In this document: positions 32,470 through 40,750 of the stretch, piece after piece
Position numbering within the stretch: the stretch's first letter is position 1
How the letters are laid out: each line of letters opens with the position of its first letter
Assembly (NCBI RefSeq): GCF_004143485.2
Contig: NZ_ML974130.1
Span: 727,817-771,825, forward strand
Reading direction: 5' to 3'
DNA: 44,009 bases
Source: Halorussus amylolyticus
GTDB lineage: Archaea > Halobacteriota > Halobacteria > Halobacteriales > Haladaptataceae
Translations under genes and position numbers: made by a program
The notes under the pieces: model-generated
What the model was told of the DNA's origin: nothing
The model's database searches: none
Seen by the model: only the letters and a program-made list of their open reading frames with translations

Positions 32470-34028
32470 TCCACGTCCGGCAGTTCCTCGGCGACCTTCG
32501 AGAGCGCCTCGCTCCTCGTGTCGTCGTCCATCTCGCCGTCGGTCAGCGCCGCGAGCAGGGAGGGCAGTGAGGCGACGTACTCGCCGCTCCCGGCGTGCTG
32601 GACGAACCCGCGCTGGCGCAGGGTTCGGTTGTGGCTGTACGCGATTTCGCGGTCGTCGGGGCCGCCTGCGACCGCGTGGGCCTCGACCGGCGACCCCGGT
32701 CCGTCGCGGAGGTAGTACGCCAGCATTCCGCGCTCGACCGGAGCGAGCGCGTCGAGTTCCTCGCGGACGGCTTCGAGCGGGTCGCGGTCTCTATCGGTGT
32801 CTCCTTCATCGCCCTCGTCGGATTCGGCGTCGGCGACCGCCGACGCCGAATCCGACTCCTCGTACGTTCCGAGGTCGGCCTGCTGTGCGCTTCCGACCTG
32901 CCCGCCGTCGCCGGTCTGCTGTGGGCCACTTACCCGCCCTCCACCCACCTGCCCACCGACGTAGGGGTTCGCCCGGCGGTTTTGGGAGGTGTCGAGCATC
33001 GCCTTCGCGAACTTGTCGGCGACCTCCTCCATCTCGCGGGCCTCCTCCAGTTGGCGTTCGAGGTCCTCGATGTGGTTGTCCTTCTCGCGGAGTTCCATCC
33101 GAAGCTCCTCGATTTCGTCCTCGCGCTGGCTCTCGGCCTCGCTTATCTGTCGGAGGTCGCTCACCAGGTCGTCGCTCACGGATTTGAGGTCGGGGCGCTC
33201 GAAGTCCTCCAGTCCGGGCGTGGCCCCCGCGTCGAACGTCTGCTTGCGGTGAAACTGGACCCGGCGGGTCTCCTCGGACCAGTCGGTCGTGAGGAACGCC
33301 TCGCCGTCGCCCATGTCCTCGATGGCCTCGGCGTACTCGTTGCCGAGGATGCGACCCACGACGTTGGTGTCGTTGTTCCACGTGAGTCGGTGCCACACCA
33401 GCCAGTCGCACTGGGTGATGAAGTCTTTCTTCACGTCGGCCGGGCGCTGGCTGATGCCCGCGATTCCCAGCCCGTGCTTGCGCCCGCGCTTGCCGATTTT
33501 GATGAGCATTCGTCCGCACTCGTCCATCCCACCGCCCTCGGGAATGTACTCGTGGACCTCCTCGACCACGAGCAGGAAGGGCTTTTTGAGCTTCTTCTCC
33601 TTGGCGAACAACTGCTGGGCGACCGCCTTCAGGAGTTCCTTGCCGTCGTCCTCGTCGAGGTAGCCCGACACGTCGAGGATGATGGGGACGTTGTCCTCCA
33701 GCGCCAGCGACGCCAACTTCTCGGCGTGCTGGGGTTCGACCTGGATGTCGCACTCGTCGTCGGCCCCCGCGTGTAGAAGTTCGTACTCTTCTTTGAGACC
33801 GTAGTATTCTCCATCTGTGTCCACGAGCATTACAGGATAGCCGCCGTCTAAGAGCTTCTCCGCCACGACTGACGCGGTGTTGCTCTTTCCGCTCCCGCTC
33901 TTGCCGGTGACGAACGCCCGGCCCGTCAGCACCTCCACGACGGGGAGTTCGACGGCGTCGCCGGGGTCGCCCGCGGTCCCTCCGACCCCGTCGCTGACTT
34001 CCGCCACGTCGATGGTCTCCTGCGACAT
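32466..34028 (-). CDS. HerA-like ATPase (DUF87-type ATP-binding protein)
   Basis: A 520-residue ATPase of the HerA/FtsK group. Walker A is GKSGSGKSNT (residues 42-51); Walker B is LLVVEEVHEY near 165-175; the arginine-rich GKRGRKHGLGIAGISQRP follows. A coiled coil (about 305-360, EELRMELREK onward) and a disordered acidic linker precede a C-terminal winged-helix-like region (about 435-515). Classical HerA works with NurA in end resection; no nurA is in this window, so this is better called HerA-like of unknown role. The ATG at 34028 begins MSQETIDVAE; upstream sequence to 34181 is non-coding. Confidence 0.85.
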   Translation of the reverse strand: MSQETIDVAEVSDGVGGTAGDPGDAVELPVVEVLTGRAFVTGKSGSGKSNTASVVAEKLLDGGYPVMLVDTDGEYYGLKEEYELLHAGADDECDIQVEPQHAEKLASLALEDNVPIILDVSGYLDEDDGKELLKAVAQQLFAKEKKLKKPFLLVVEEVHEYIPEGGGMDECGRMLIKIGKRGRKHGLGIAGISQRPADVKKDFITQCDWLVWHRLTWNNDTNVVGRILGNEYAEAIEDMGDGEAFLTTDWSEETRRVQFHRKQTFDAGATPGLEDFERPDLKSVSDDLVSDLRQISEAESQREDEIEELRMELREKDNHIEDLERQLEEAREMEEVADKFAKAMLDTSQNRRANPYVGGQVGGGRVSGPQQTGDGGQVGSAQQADLGTYEESDSASAVADAESDEGDEGDTDRDRDPLEAVREELDALAPVERGMLAYYLRDGPGSPVEAHAVAGGPDDREIAYSHNRTLRQRGFVQHAGSGEYVASLPSLLAALTDGEMDDDTRSEALSKVAEELPDVE

Positions 34029-34228
34029 CTCTTGGTCGCTTCCTTTCGCCCGACCCTCATAACTGTCAGGGCTTCCGGGCAGAGGGTGTTCGGAGACGTG
34101 TCGGAACGCGGCACAATCCATTACGGGCGGGGGCTTTCTCCCGCTACCACTCTGTTTTTGCCCAAGACACCTCGTAAACACGACCTCCGGACGAGAGAAT
34201 TCGGTTTCGTGTCGAAGGGCGACAAATC

Positions 34229-34277
34229 TGTTCTAGTGAACTACCCTACCCTACTCGCTCACGGCTGACGCCGTTCG
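34229..34277 (-). mobile_element. Right end of an IS1341/IS605-type element
   Basis: Directly downstream of the tnpB tail: a hairpin (acggc/gccgt at 34261-34274 with a 4-nt loop) and the repeat ccctaccct, ending near gttcac read on the minus strand. In IS200/IS605-type elements this region serves as the right end and, in tnpB genes, as the 3' part of the guide-RNA scaffold. The left end is not found. Confidence 0.6.
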
Positions 34278-34400
34278 CTACTTGAGGGTAGGGCTTCCTG
34301 CTTCCACGACGCGCTTTGCAGACACAGGTGTATCCACAGGGAGCGCAGTCTCCACAGGCGCTAAATCCGCACCGTACTCACGTTTGAAGTCGCTTGAGCG
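34278..34400 (-). pseudogene. C-terminal remnant of an IS1341-type TnpB
   Basis: The minus strand reads, in one frame ending at a TAG (34278-34280), a tail of about 40 codons including VETALPVDTPVSAKR and VVEAGSPTLK. This is the characteristic C-terminal tail of haloarchaeal IS1341-type TnpB proteins, beyond the RuvC and zinc finger domains. Nothing of the catalytic domains is present: the frame runs into the zinc-ribbon gene at 34378. It is a solo 3' end left after deletion or a truncated insertion. Confidence 0.7.
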
Positions 34401-34551
34401 TCGCGTCGGGGAAGTAGCGACTCCCGCAGTCGGGACATTCGGCCACCTCGACCTCTCCCGGCGTCGCGAAACCGAGCGCCTCGGCCGCGACCTCTCGCCG
34501 GGTCAGCGACTCCTCGCAGTTCACGCATCCGAGGTCGAACTCGGTCGTCAT
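34378..34551 (-). CDS. Small zinc-ribbon protein
   Basis: A 57-residue protein with two Cys pairs, CVNC near residue 10 and CPDC near residue 40, forming one zinc ribbon. Similar small ribbons are widespread in haloarchaea with no assigned role. The ATG at 34551 follows an AT-rich box (ctatttgta) about 25-30 nt upstream. Its 3' end overlaps the TnpB remnant, so the stop codon and perhaps the last residues (KRLQT) may come from the inserted DNA. Confidence 0.75.
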   Translation of the reverse strand: MTTEFDLGCVNCEESLTRREVAAEALGFATPGEVEVAECPDCGSRYFPDATLKRLQT

Positions 34552-34706
34552 GGTCGTCCCCCCTCGGAGCGCATCTGTACAAATAGTGTCATACGATAGC
34601 ACGTACTACGAATGCCGATATAAAACCTCTCCCGCACCGTCGTCCGACTTCGAACGGGGCCGTTCGTACCACACCCTTTTTCGCCCCTGCGTCCCAACAC
34701 GGAGGT

Positions 34707-35063
34707 ATGTCAGCGCTTCGTGACGCCATGCGCGAGTTGCCGGACGCGGTGTTCGCCGACCTGTTGGAGAGCGACGACGCCTACCTGTTGGTCGTGGACC
34801 TGCCCGGCGCGACCGAGGCGACGGTCGATGTGGGTATCGACGACGGCCGACTCGATATCGAGGCGCGCCGCGAGAAAGACGTGCCGATGGAGTTTTCGTA
34901 CCTCCAAGAGGAGCGGTCGCTGTTCCTCGACGCCGACCTCCCGCTTCCCCCGGACGCGACCGGCGCGGGCGCGGAGGCCACCATCGACCGCGGCGTGCTG
35001 GAACTCCGCCTGCCCAAGCGCGAGGCCGCCCCGGAGCAGGACATCCCCATCACGGGTCGGTGA
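34707..35063 (+). CDS. Hsp20/alpha-crystallin-like protein
   Basis: A 118-residue protein with an alpha-crystallin/CS-like beta sandwich (about residues 25-108): LLVVDLPGATEATVDV at the start and GVLELRLPK at the end match the small heat shock protein core. The N- and C-terminal extensions are short; the C-terminal IPI motif matches the I-x-I oligomerisation signal. A box accctttttc lies about 28 nt before the ATG. It is followed by the UbiB-type gene 9 nt downstream. Confidence 0.85.
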   Translation: MSALRDAMRELPDAVFADLLESDDAYLLVVDLPGATEATVDVGIDDGRLDIEARREKDVPMEFSYLQEERSLFLDADLPLPPDATGAGAEATIDRGVLELRLPKREAAPEQDIPITGR

Positions 35064-35072
35064 GGTCGCGGG

Positions 35073-36746
35073 GTGGTCTCTCTGGTGAACCTCCGTGCGT
35101 ACCGACGGTTCTTCGTGGTCGCGTACCACTTCCTGCCGCTGTTGGTGAGCTACGCCCGCGACCGCCGCCGATTTCTGCTGTTCGGCGGACGGCGACAGGT
35201 GAGTAGCGAGATGCGAGTCGAGCGGGCCGACACCCTGCTGGAGTCGCTGCTCACCCTCGGCCCGACGTTCATCAAACTCGGGCAGTTGCTCTCGACCCGC
35301 CCCGACGTGCTCCCGCCGGAGTACGTGGAGGTGCTCTCGAAGCTACAGGACGAGGTGCCGCCCGCGCCGTGGGACGAGGCGCGCGTCGTCCTCGAAGACG
35401 AACTCGGCCCGGTGGACGAGCGCTTCGAAGATTTCGACACCGAAGCCATCTCGGGTGCGAGCCTCGGGCAGGTGTACACCGCGAAGGTCGGCGACCGCGA
35501 GGTCGCGGTCAAGATTCGCAGGCCGAACATCGAGTCGCTCGTGACGGCCGACCTCCGGGTCGTCCGGTGGTCGCTCCCGATTCTGCTCTACTTCATCGGC
35601 GAAGCTCGCGCGTTCTCGCTCGAAAATCTCGCCGACGAGTTCGACCGCACGATTCGACAAGAGATGGACTACTCCCGCGAGGCCGAGATGCTTCAGGAGA
35701 TTCGGGCCAACTTCGAGGGCGACGACACCGTGGCGATTCCGGCGGTAATCGAGTCTCACTCCGGGCCGCGAGTCCTCACGATGGAGTACATTCAGGGAAC
35801 CAAAATCAACGACGTGGCCGAACTCGACGCCAAGAACATCGACCGCCACCGGCTCGCGGTGAATCTGCAGGAGGCGTACATGCAGATGCTGCTCGAAGAC
35901 GGCGTGTTCCACGCCGACCCCCACCCCGGAAACCTCGCGGTTCGACCCGACGGCACCATCGTCTTCTACGACTTCGGGATGTCGGGCCGGGTGGACGAGT
36001 TCGTCCAGAACAAGATTATCGACTTCTACATCGCGGTCGCGAACCGCGACATCGACGGGATTCTGAACGCGCTCGTCGAGATGGGAACCCTGAGTCCCGA
36101 GGCCGACCGGGCGACGATGGGGAAGGTGATGGAGCTGGCGATAGAGGACGCTCGGGGCGAGAGCATCGAAACGTACCGGGTCCAGCAAATCGTCGAGCAG
36201 GTCGAGGACACCATCTACGAGTTCCCGCTCCGCCTGCCGTCGAATCTCGCGCTCGTCCTCCGAGTCGCGACGGTCGTGGAGGGAGTCTGTGTCACGCTCG
36301 ACTCGGACTTCGACTTCATCTCGGTCGCGACCGACTACCTCACCGAGCAGGGCTACCGCGAGGAGTCCATCAAGAAGTACGCGCGCGAGACCGGCGACCA
36401 GATTCGCGAATCGGTCGAGTCGTCGGTTCGCGTCCCGCCGAAGCTAGAGCGCACGCTCGACCGAATCGACCGCGAGGACCTCTACATCCGGGCCGACATC
36501 GAGGACGGCAACGACGTGTTCGCGCTCCTCGCGAAGCGACTCGTCTACGGCATGATGCTCGCGGCGGGCGTGTTCTCGACCGCGTTCCTCTACGCGCTGA
36601 CCGAGGTGAACGCCGCGGCGGTCGCCGCGGCGTTCACGGCCGGTGTCGCGGTGTTCCTCTACCGGAGTTTCCGCAAGCGGAAGGGAACCCGAGTCACGCC
36701 GCAGTTCACCCGCCACGAGATGCGCCAGCGTCGGGGCGGCGACTGA
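35073..36746 (+). CDS. ABC1/AarF/UbiB-family atypical kinase
   Basis: A 557-residue protein of the UbiB/ADCK family, linked to isoprenoid quinone and lipid metabolism. The family KxGQ motif is KLGQ (residues 68-71); the Ala/Ser-rich nucleotide loop is SGASLGQV (127-134); K147 in AVKIRR is the catalytic-type lysine; ADPHPGN and YDFGMSG follow. Two C-terminal membrane segments (about 487-506 and 512-530) anchor it. GTG start at 35073, 9 nt after the Hsp20 stop, so cotranscribed. Haloarchaea use menaquinone, so the exact role is open. T-rich sequence with a tttcc/ggaaa hairpin follows the stop. Confidence 0.9.
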   Translation: MVSLVNLRAYRRFFVVAYHFLPLLVSYARDRRRFLLFGGRRQVSSEMRVERADTLLESLLTLGPTFIKLGQLLSTRPDVLPPEYVEVLSKLQDEVPPAPWDEARVVLEDELGPVDERFEDFDTEAISGASLGQVYTAKVGDREVAVKIRRPNIESLVTADLRVVRWSLPILLYFIGEARAFSLENLADEFDRTIRQEMDYSREAEMLQEIRANFEGDDTVAIPAVIESHSGPRVLTMEYIQGTKINDVAELDAKNIDRHRLAVNLQEAYMQMLLEDGVFHADPHPGNLAVRPDGTIVFYDFGMSGRVDEFVQNKIIDFYIAVANRDIDGILNALVEMGTLSPEADRATMGKVMELAIEDARGESIETYRVQQIVEQVEDTIYEFPLRLPSNLALVLRVATVVEGVCVTLDSDFDFISVATDYLTEQGYREESIKKYARETGDQIRESVESSVRVPPKLERTLDRIDREDLYIRADIEDGNDVFALLAKRLVYGMMLAAGVFSTAFLYALTEVNAAAVAAAFTAGVAVFLYRSFRKRKGTRVTPQFTRHEMRQRRGGD

Positions 36747-36815
36747 GCTTTAGGACGACCAAACTTATTTTTCCTTTTGGAAACTCTTTTTTGAGTGTAG
36801 CGAGGAGTTCCACGC

Positions 36816-37700
36816 ATGGGACTGGTGGAGAATCTCGTGCTCGTGTTCGTCGCTGGGTTGCTGACCGCGCTCGCCACCGGTCTCGGCGCGCTCCCGTTCT
36901 TCGTCGTGGACGACTTCAGCGACCGGTGGAACGTCGCGCTGTGGGGCGTCGCGTCGGGAATCATGGTGTCGGCGTCGGTGTTCGGTCTCGTGAACGAGGG
37001 GCTGGCGTACTCCGCGGGGTTCCCGACGCTGATGGTCGGCGGCCTGCTCGCTGGCGTCGTCCTCGTGGAAGTCTCCGACCGGGCGCTCGACAGAATCGAC
37101 GTGGGCGGGGACGATGGGAGCCACGACCACGACGAGAGTTCGACCGTTGACGACGACAGCCACGGCCACGGCGACCACGCGCTCGAAGCCGAGGCGTTCG
37201 CCGAGGGCGACCTCAAAAAGCTCGTCCTCATCCTCGGCATCCTGACGGTCCACAGCTTTCCGGAGGGTGTCGCGGTCGGCGTCTCGTTCGCGGAACTGGG
37301 CCTCGAAGGCGGCCTTCAGATCCTCGGCTTCTCGGTCCCCCTGCTCGCGGTGTTCATGACCGTCGCCATCTCCATCCACAACGTCCCGGAGGGGACCGCT
37401 ATCGCCATTCCCATGCGGGCGATGGGACTCGCGCGCTGGCGGATGGTCGGCGCGGCGGTGTTTTCGAGCCTTCCACAGCCAATCGGCGCAGTGGTCGCAT
37501 TCGCGTTCGTCCGGTGGGCGAGGGCGTTCCTCCCCTTCGGGTTCGGGTTCGCGGCGGGCGCGATGGTGTACCTCGTCCTCACGGAGTTCATCCCGGAGGC
37601 GCTGGAGACTGGCGCGGACCTCCCGAACAAGGGCCACCGAGAGCTTCTGACGGGTGTCGTCGTGGGAGTGGTCGCGATGATTCCGCTGATGTACGTGTAA
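36816..37700 (+). CDS. ZIP-family metal transporter
   Basis: A 294-residue membrane protein with about 8 segments, in the family that imports zinc or other divalent metals. The metal-site motifs HSFPEG (about residue 148) and HNVPEG (about 188) lie in segments 4 and 5. A His/Asp-rich cytoplasmic loop (about 100-128, with DHDE and HGHGDH) precedes segment 4 and is a typical metal-sensing loop. A box ctcttttttg lies about 28 nt upstream. Confidence 0.9.
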   Translation: MGLVENLVLVFVAGLLTALATGLGALPFFVVDDFSDRWNVALWGVASGIMVSASVFGLVNEGLAYSAGFPTLMVGGLLAGVVLVEVSDRALDRIDVGGDDGSHDHDESSTVDDDSHGHGDHALEAEAFAEGDLKKLVLILGILTVHSFPEGVAVGVSFAELGLEGGLQILGFSVPLLAVFMTVAISIHNVPEGTAIAIPMRAMGLARWRMVGAAVFSSLPQPIGAVVAFAFVRWARAFLPFGFGFAAGAMVYLVLTEFIPEALETGADLPNKGHRELLTGVVVGVVAMIPLMYV

Positions 37701-37765
37701 GTGTCATCTGTGCCGTCTTTTCGGCGTCCACCGGTACGCCTCGAAGTCACGGATCTGATATATCG

Positions 37766-37775
37766 TATATAAAAA
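37766..37775 (+). promoter_or_regulatory. TATA box of the HtrA-like protease gene
   Basis: The box tatataaaaa, preceded by another gatatatc, is 35 nt before the ATG at 37810, in a strongly AT-rich patch (37756-37775) that contrasts with the surrounding GC. Confidence 0.6.
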
Positions 37776-37809
37776 GTGCTATGATGCCGTTGTGTCTCGG
37801 TCGGAGTGA

Positions 37810-38622
37810 ATGCGAAAAACCGTATCTCGACGCTGGCTACTCGAAAGGGGGTCAATCGCGGGTGCAGTCGGTCTCGCGGGGTGTGCGACGGGGTCGCTGG
37901 TCGAAACGACCGGAGAGGGGGATTCCGACGAAACGGCTGGCGTGGGAAACTCCGAGTCGCAACCGAACGACGGGGAGAGCGCGGACGAGAGCGAATTCTC
38001 CGGAGACATCAGGGAGATGGCTCGACGGGTCGGCACCGAGATTCAGCAATCGGTCGTCGAAATCAGTTTCGACGGCGGTCGGGGCGGCGGAACCGGGTGG
38101 TTCCTCGACGACGGGCATATCGTCACGAACTCGCACATCGCCCGCCAAACCGAAACCGTACAGTTCGAAACCTTCGGCGGGGAGACCGGAACGGCCGAAC
38201 GCGTCGGCTACCATCCCGACATGACTCCCGACCTCGCCCTGCTCGAAACCGACGTTTCGGGGGTTCCGTCTCTCTCGAAGGGTGACTCCTCGACGCTCGA
38301 AGCGGGACAGCCGCTCGTCATCGTCGGCCACCCCGGGAGGGTGGGCAAGTGGGTCATCAGCCTCGGAGCGTTCCAGGAGTACAGAGAGGGAATAGACTGG
38401 CTGCTGACCGACGCGCCCACGAATCAGGGGAACAGCGGTTCGCCGCTGGTGACTCTCGACGGAAACGTCGTGGGATGCGTCAGCGGAACGACGTACCCCA
38501 ACGGCCGCCCGGAAGGAATCGTGCGGTCGGAGACGGTGTTCGAGGAGTTTCCGGACCCCGAGAAACTCGCGACCGCGAACCCGATAGAGACGGTCGAAAA
38601 GTGGGTGGCCGAGTGGAAGTGA
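37810..38622 (+). CDS. Tat-exported lipoprotein serine protease, trypsin-like (S1C/HtrA type)
   Basis: A 270-residue protein. The N-terminus has the twin-arginine motif SRRWLL and a lipobox LAGC (C25), so it should be exported folded and lipid-anchored. A Ser/Asp/Glu-rich linker (about 35-65) precedes the protease domain with the triad H109 (TNSHI), D141 (TPDLALLE) and S209 (GNSGSP). There is no C-terminal PDZ domain, unlike classical HtrA. A role in surface protein quality control is inferred. Confidence 0.9.
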   Translation: MRKTVSRRWLLERGSIAGAVGLAGCATGSLVETTGEGDSDETAGVGNSESQPNDGESADESEFSGDIREMARRVGTEIQQSVVEISFDGGRGGGTGWFLDDGHIVTNSHIARQTETVQFETFGGETGTAERVGYHPDMTPDLALLETDVSGVPSLSKGDSSTLEAGQPLVIVGHPGRVGKWVISLGAFQEYREGIDWLLTDAPTNQGNSGSPLVTLDGNVVGCVSGTTYPNGRPEGIVRSETVFEEFPDPEKLATANPIETVEKWVAEWK

Positions 38623-38717
38623 CGTCGTTTCACGAAGTCGCTCTCGGTCCTCATCTATCGTCCGCTTCCCCCTGCCCCTTTCCGTAGCTTTACGCCCTCT
38701 CCGCCCGACTCTCTCGC

Positions 38718-39791
38718 ATGGACATCGCCCCATTCGGACTCGAACGCTGGTTCGCCGAGTACGAACACGAGGCCGACATCATGCTCGCAGAAAGCGGGAT
38801 TCGGAGCCTCGATTCGAGCCGGTTCGACCTCGACGCCGGAGAACTCGGCTACGTCATCCCCACGAACGGCGACCCCGACTTTCGGGCAGAGGTCGGCGAG
38901 CGATACGACCGGTCGGCCGACGAAGTCCTCTTCACCTGCGGTACGCAGGAGGCGAACTTCCTCGCGTTCTACTCGCTGATGGACGACGACAGCCACGCGG
39001 TCGTCGTCACGCCTACCTATCAGGCCCTCTACGCCGTGCCGGAGGCTATCGGCGACGTGACCCGCGTGGCGCTCGAACCTCCGGAGTGGGAACTCGACGT
39101 GGACGCCGTGGCCGACGCGATTCGCCCCGAAACCGAGGTTCTCGTCCTCAACAACCCCAACAACCCGACCGGACGCTACCACCCACAAGAGAAAGTCGAG
39201 GCGCTTTACGACCTCGCCGAGGACAACGACGCCTACCTCCTCTGCGACGAGGTGTACCGACTGCTCGACGACGACCCGCTTCCGCCGGTAGCGTCGCTGG
39301 GCGACCGCGGTATCAGCACGGCGAGTCTCACGAAGGCGTACGGACTCGCTGGCCTGCGATTCGGGTGGCTGGTCGGGGCCGAGGAAGTCGTGGAGGGCGC
39401 GTGGGAGTGGAAGGACTACACCACCATCTCGCCGGGTATCATCGACCAGCACGTCGCCCGGCAGGCGCTCGGCGACTCGGAGGCCGAGATTCTGGCGGAG
39501 AACCGTGACCTCGCTGGCGAACACCACGACATGGTAGAGGAGTTCGTCGCCGACCACGACCTCTCGTGGCACGACCCGGTGGGCGTCAACGGTTTCGTCA
39601 CGATTCCCGACGAGTTCGAGGGGAGCGAGGCGTTCTGTCGCGCGGTGGTCGAAGAGGAGAGCGTCGTCCTCGCGCCGGGGTCGCTGTTCGGCTACGACGA
39701 CTACTTCCGAATCGGATTCGGCCTGCCGACTGAGGAGTTAGAGGACGGTCTCGCGCGCGTGTCGGCGTGTATCGAGCGCCACCGCGAGTGA
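38718..39791 (+). CDS. PLP-dependent aminotransferase, class I/II
   Basis: A 357-residue cytoplasmic aminotransferase of fold type I. The PLP Schiff-base lysine is K206 in SLTKAYG; NNPNNPTG (145-152) and CDEVYR (about 176-181) bind the cofactor; FRIGF near residue 335 supplies the carboxylate-binding Arg. The chain is shorter than aspartate aminotransferases (about 390). The amino acid substrate cannot be assigned. Stands alone, followed by a 255-base gap that holds an AT-rich patch (gttttaaattttc near 39880) but no gene. Confidence 0.85.
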   Translation: MDIAPFGLERWFAEYEHEADIMLAESGIRSLDSSRFDLDAGELGYVIPTNGDPDFRAEVGERYDRSADEVLFTCGTQEANFLAFYSLMDDDSHAVVVTPTYQALYAVPEAIGDVTRVALEPPEWELDVDAVADAIRPETEVLVLNNPNNPTGRYHPQEKVEALYDLAEDNDAYLLCDEVYRLLDDDPLPPVASLGDRGISTASLTKAYGLAGLRFGWLVGAEEVVEGAWEWKDYTTISPGIIDQHVARQALGDSEAEILAENRDLAGEHHDMVEEFVADHDLSWHDPVGVNGFVTIPDEFEGSEAFCRAVVEEESVVLAPGSLFGYDDYFRIGFGLPTEELEDGLARVSACIERHRE

Positions 39792-40046
39792 GTCCTCACC
39801 GCTAGCGAGGCACTCTCGGAGGTCGTGCGACGGGACAACACGCGACGAGGGGGAAAATCGAAATACGCCCTCAGAAAACGTTTTAAATTTTCTAAGCGTC
39901 TCTCGACGCTCCGTGAAACGTCTCTTGGGTCGGCGTGAAACGTCGGACGAACGCGGAATCGACGCTAAAACGCCCGAATACTCCGAAAGGCTCTCGCACT
40001 TATATGCTACCGGGGGTCCTACGATGGAGTAACGAGGCCCCCCACA

Positions 40047-40313
40047 ATGTCGAACGCATCCTCCACTCTCGACCCCGAACAGCTATCGACCATCTCGGAC
40101 GAACGCGCGAGCGAGATGCAGACGCTCGCGGAGTCGTCGCTCCGGGCGCTCGCGACCCCGTTCCAGTTCGCCGGGTTCTGGTCGTCCGTGCTGCTTCCGC
40201 TGGTCTACGTGCCGGTCCTCGCGGGGTTCGCGGGCGGGCAATCGACGCTCGGACTCCTGCTCGTCGTCCACGCCGTCGCTCTCTTTTGCGGTCACGGCTA
40301 CCGCAGCAAGTAG
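40047..40313 (+). CDS. Small two-segment membrane protein
   Basis: An 88-residue protein: a soluble N-terminal helix (about residues 8-35) and two predicted membrane segments (about 45-63 and 68-82). A box cttatatgc at about 39999-40007 lies some 40 nt before the ATG, so the transcript would have a short leader. Not recognised. It precedes eif5A on the same strand, but that gene has its own box. Confidence 0.7.
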   Translation: MSNASSTLDPEQLSTISDERASEMQTLAESSLRALATPFQFAGFWSSVLLPLVYVPVLAGFAGGQSTLGLLLVVHAVALFCGHGYRSK

Positions 40314-40339
40314 TTCCGGGCGAAACGCGTTCCAAACCG

Positions 40340-40348
40340 TTTATACTA
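40340..40348 (+). promoter_or_regulatory. TATA box of the eif5A-speB operon
   Basis: The box tttatacta is 22-30 nt before the eif5A ATG at 40370, the spacing expected for a leaderless haloarchaeal mRNA. Confidence 0.6.
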
Positions 40349-40369
40349 TCCCGGGCGCTATCCGGCGGT

Positions 40370-40750
40370 ATGGCAAGAGAGCAGAAGGAAGTGCGGGATT
40401 TGAAAGAAGGGAACTACGTGATGATTGACGGCGCGGCTTGCGAAATCAATTCGTACAGCACGGCCAAGCCGGGCAAACACGGCAGCGCGAAGGCCCGCAT
40501 TGACGCCAAGGGCGTCTTCGACGACAAGAAGCGCAGCCTCTCCCAGCCTGTGGACGCGAAGATTTGGGTCCCCATCATCAACCGCAAACAGGGCCAAGTC
40601 GTCTCGGTCGAGAGCGACGAAGTCGCGCAGGTGATGGACCTCGAAACCTACGAGACCATCACGGTCAAGACGCCGTCGGACGCGAACCTCTCGCCCGACG
40701 ACCAAATCGAGTACCTCGAAATGGACGACCAGCGAAAGATTCTCGAGTGA
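40370..40750 (+). CDS. eif5A: Translation initiation/elongation factor 5A
   Basis: A 126-residue factor that binds the ribosome and helps peptide bond formation at hard sequences. K36 in KPGKHG is the conserved lysine that is modified to (deoxy)hypusine. An SH3-like N domain and OB-fold C domain cover the length. The stop overlaps the ATG of agmatinase by one base (TGATG), so both are translated from one mRNA; this ties the factor to the pathway that supplies its modification. Confidence 0.95.
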   Translation: MAREQKEVRDLKEGNYVMIDGAACEINSYSTAKPGKHGSAKARIDAKGVFDDKKRSLSQPVDAKIWVPIINRKQGQVVSVESDEVAQVMDLETYETITVKTPSDANLSPDDQIEYLEMDDQRKILE

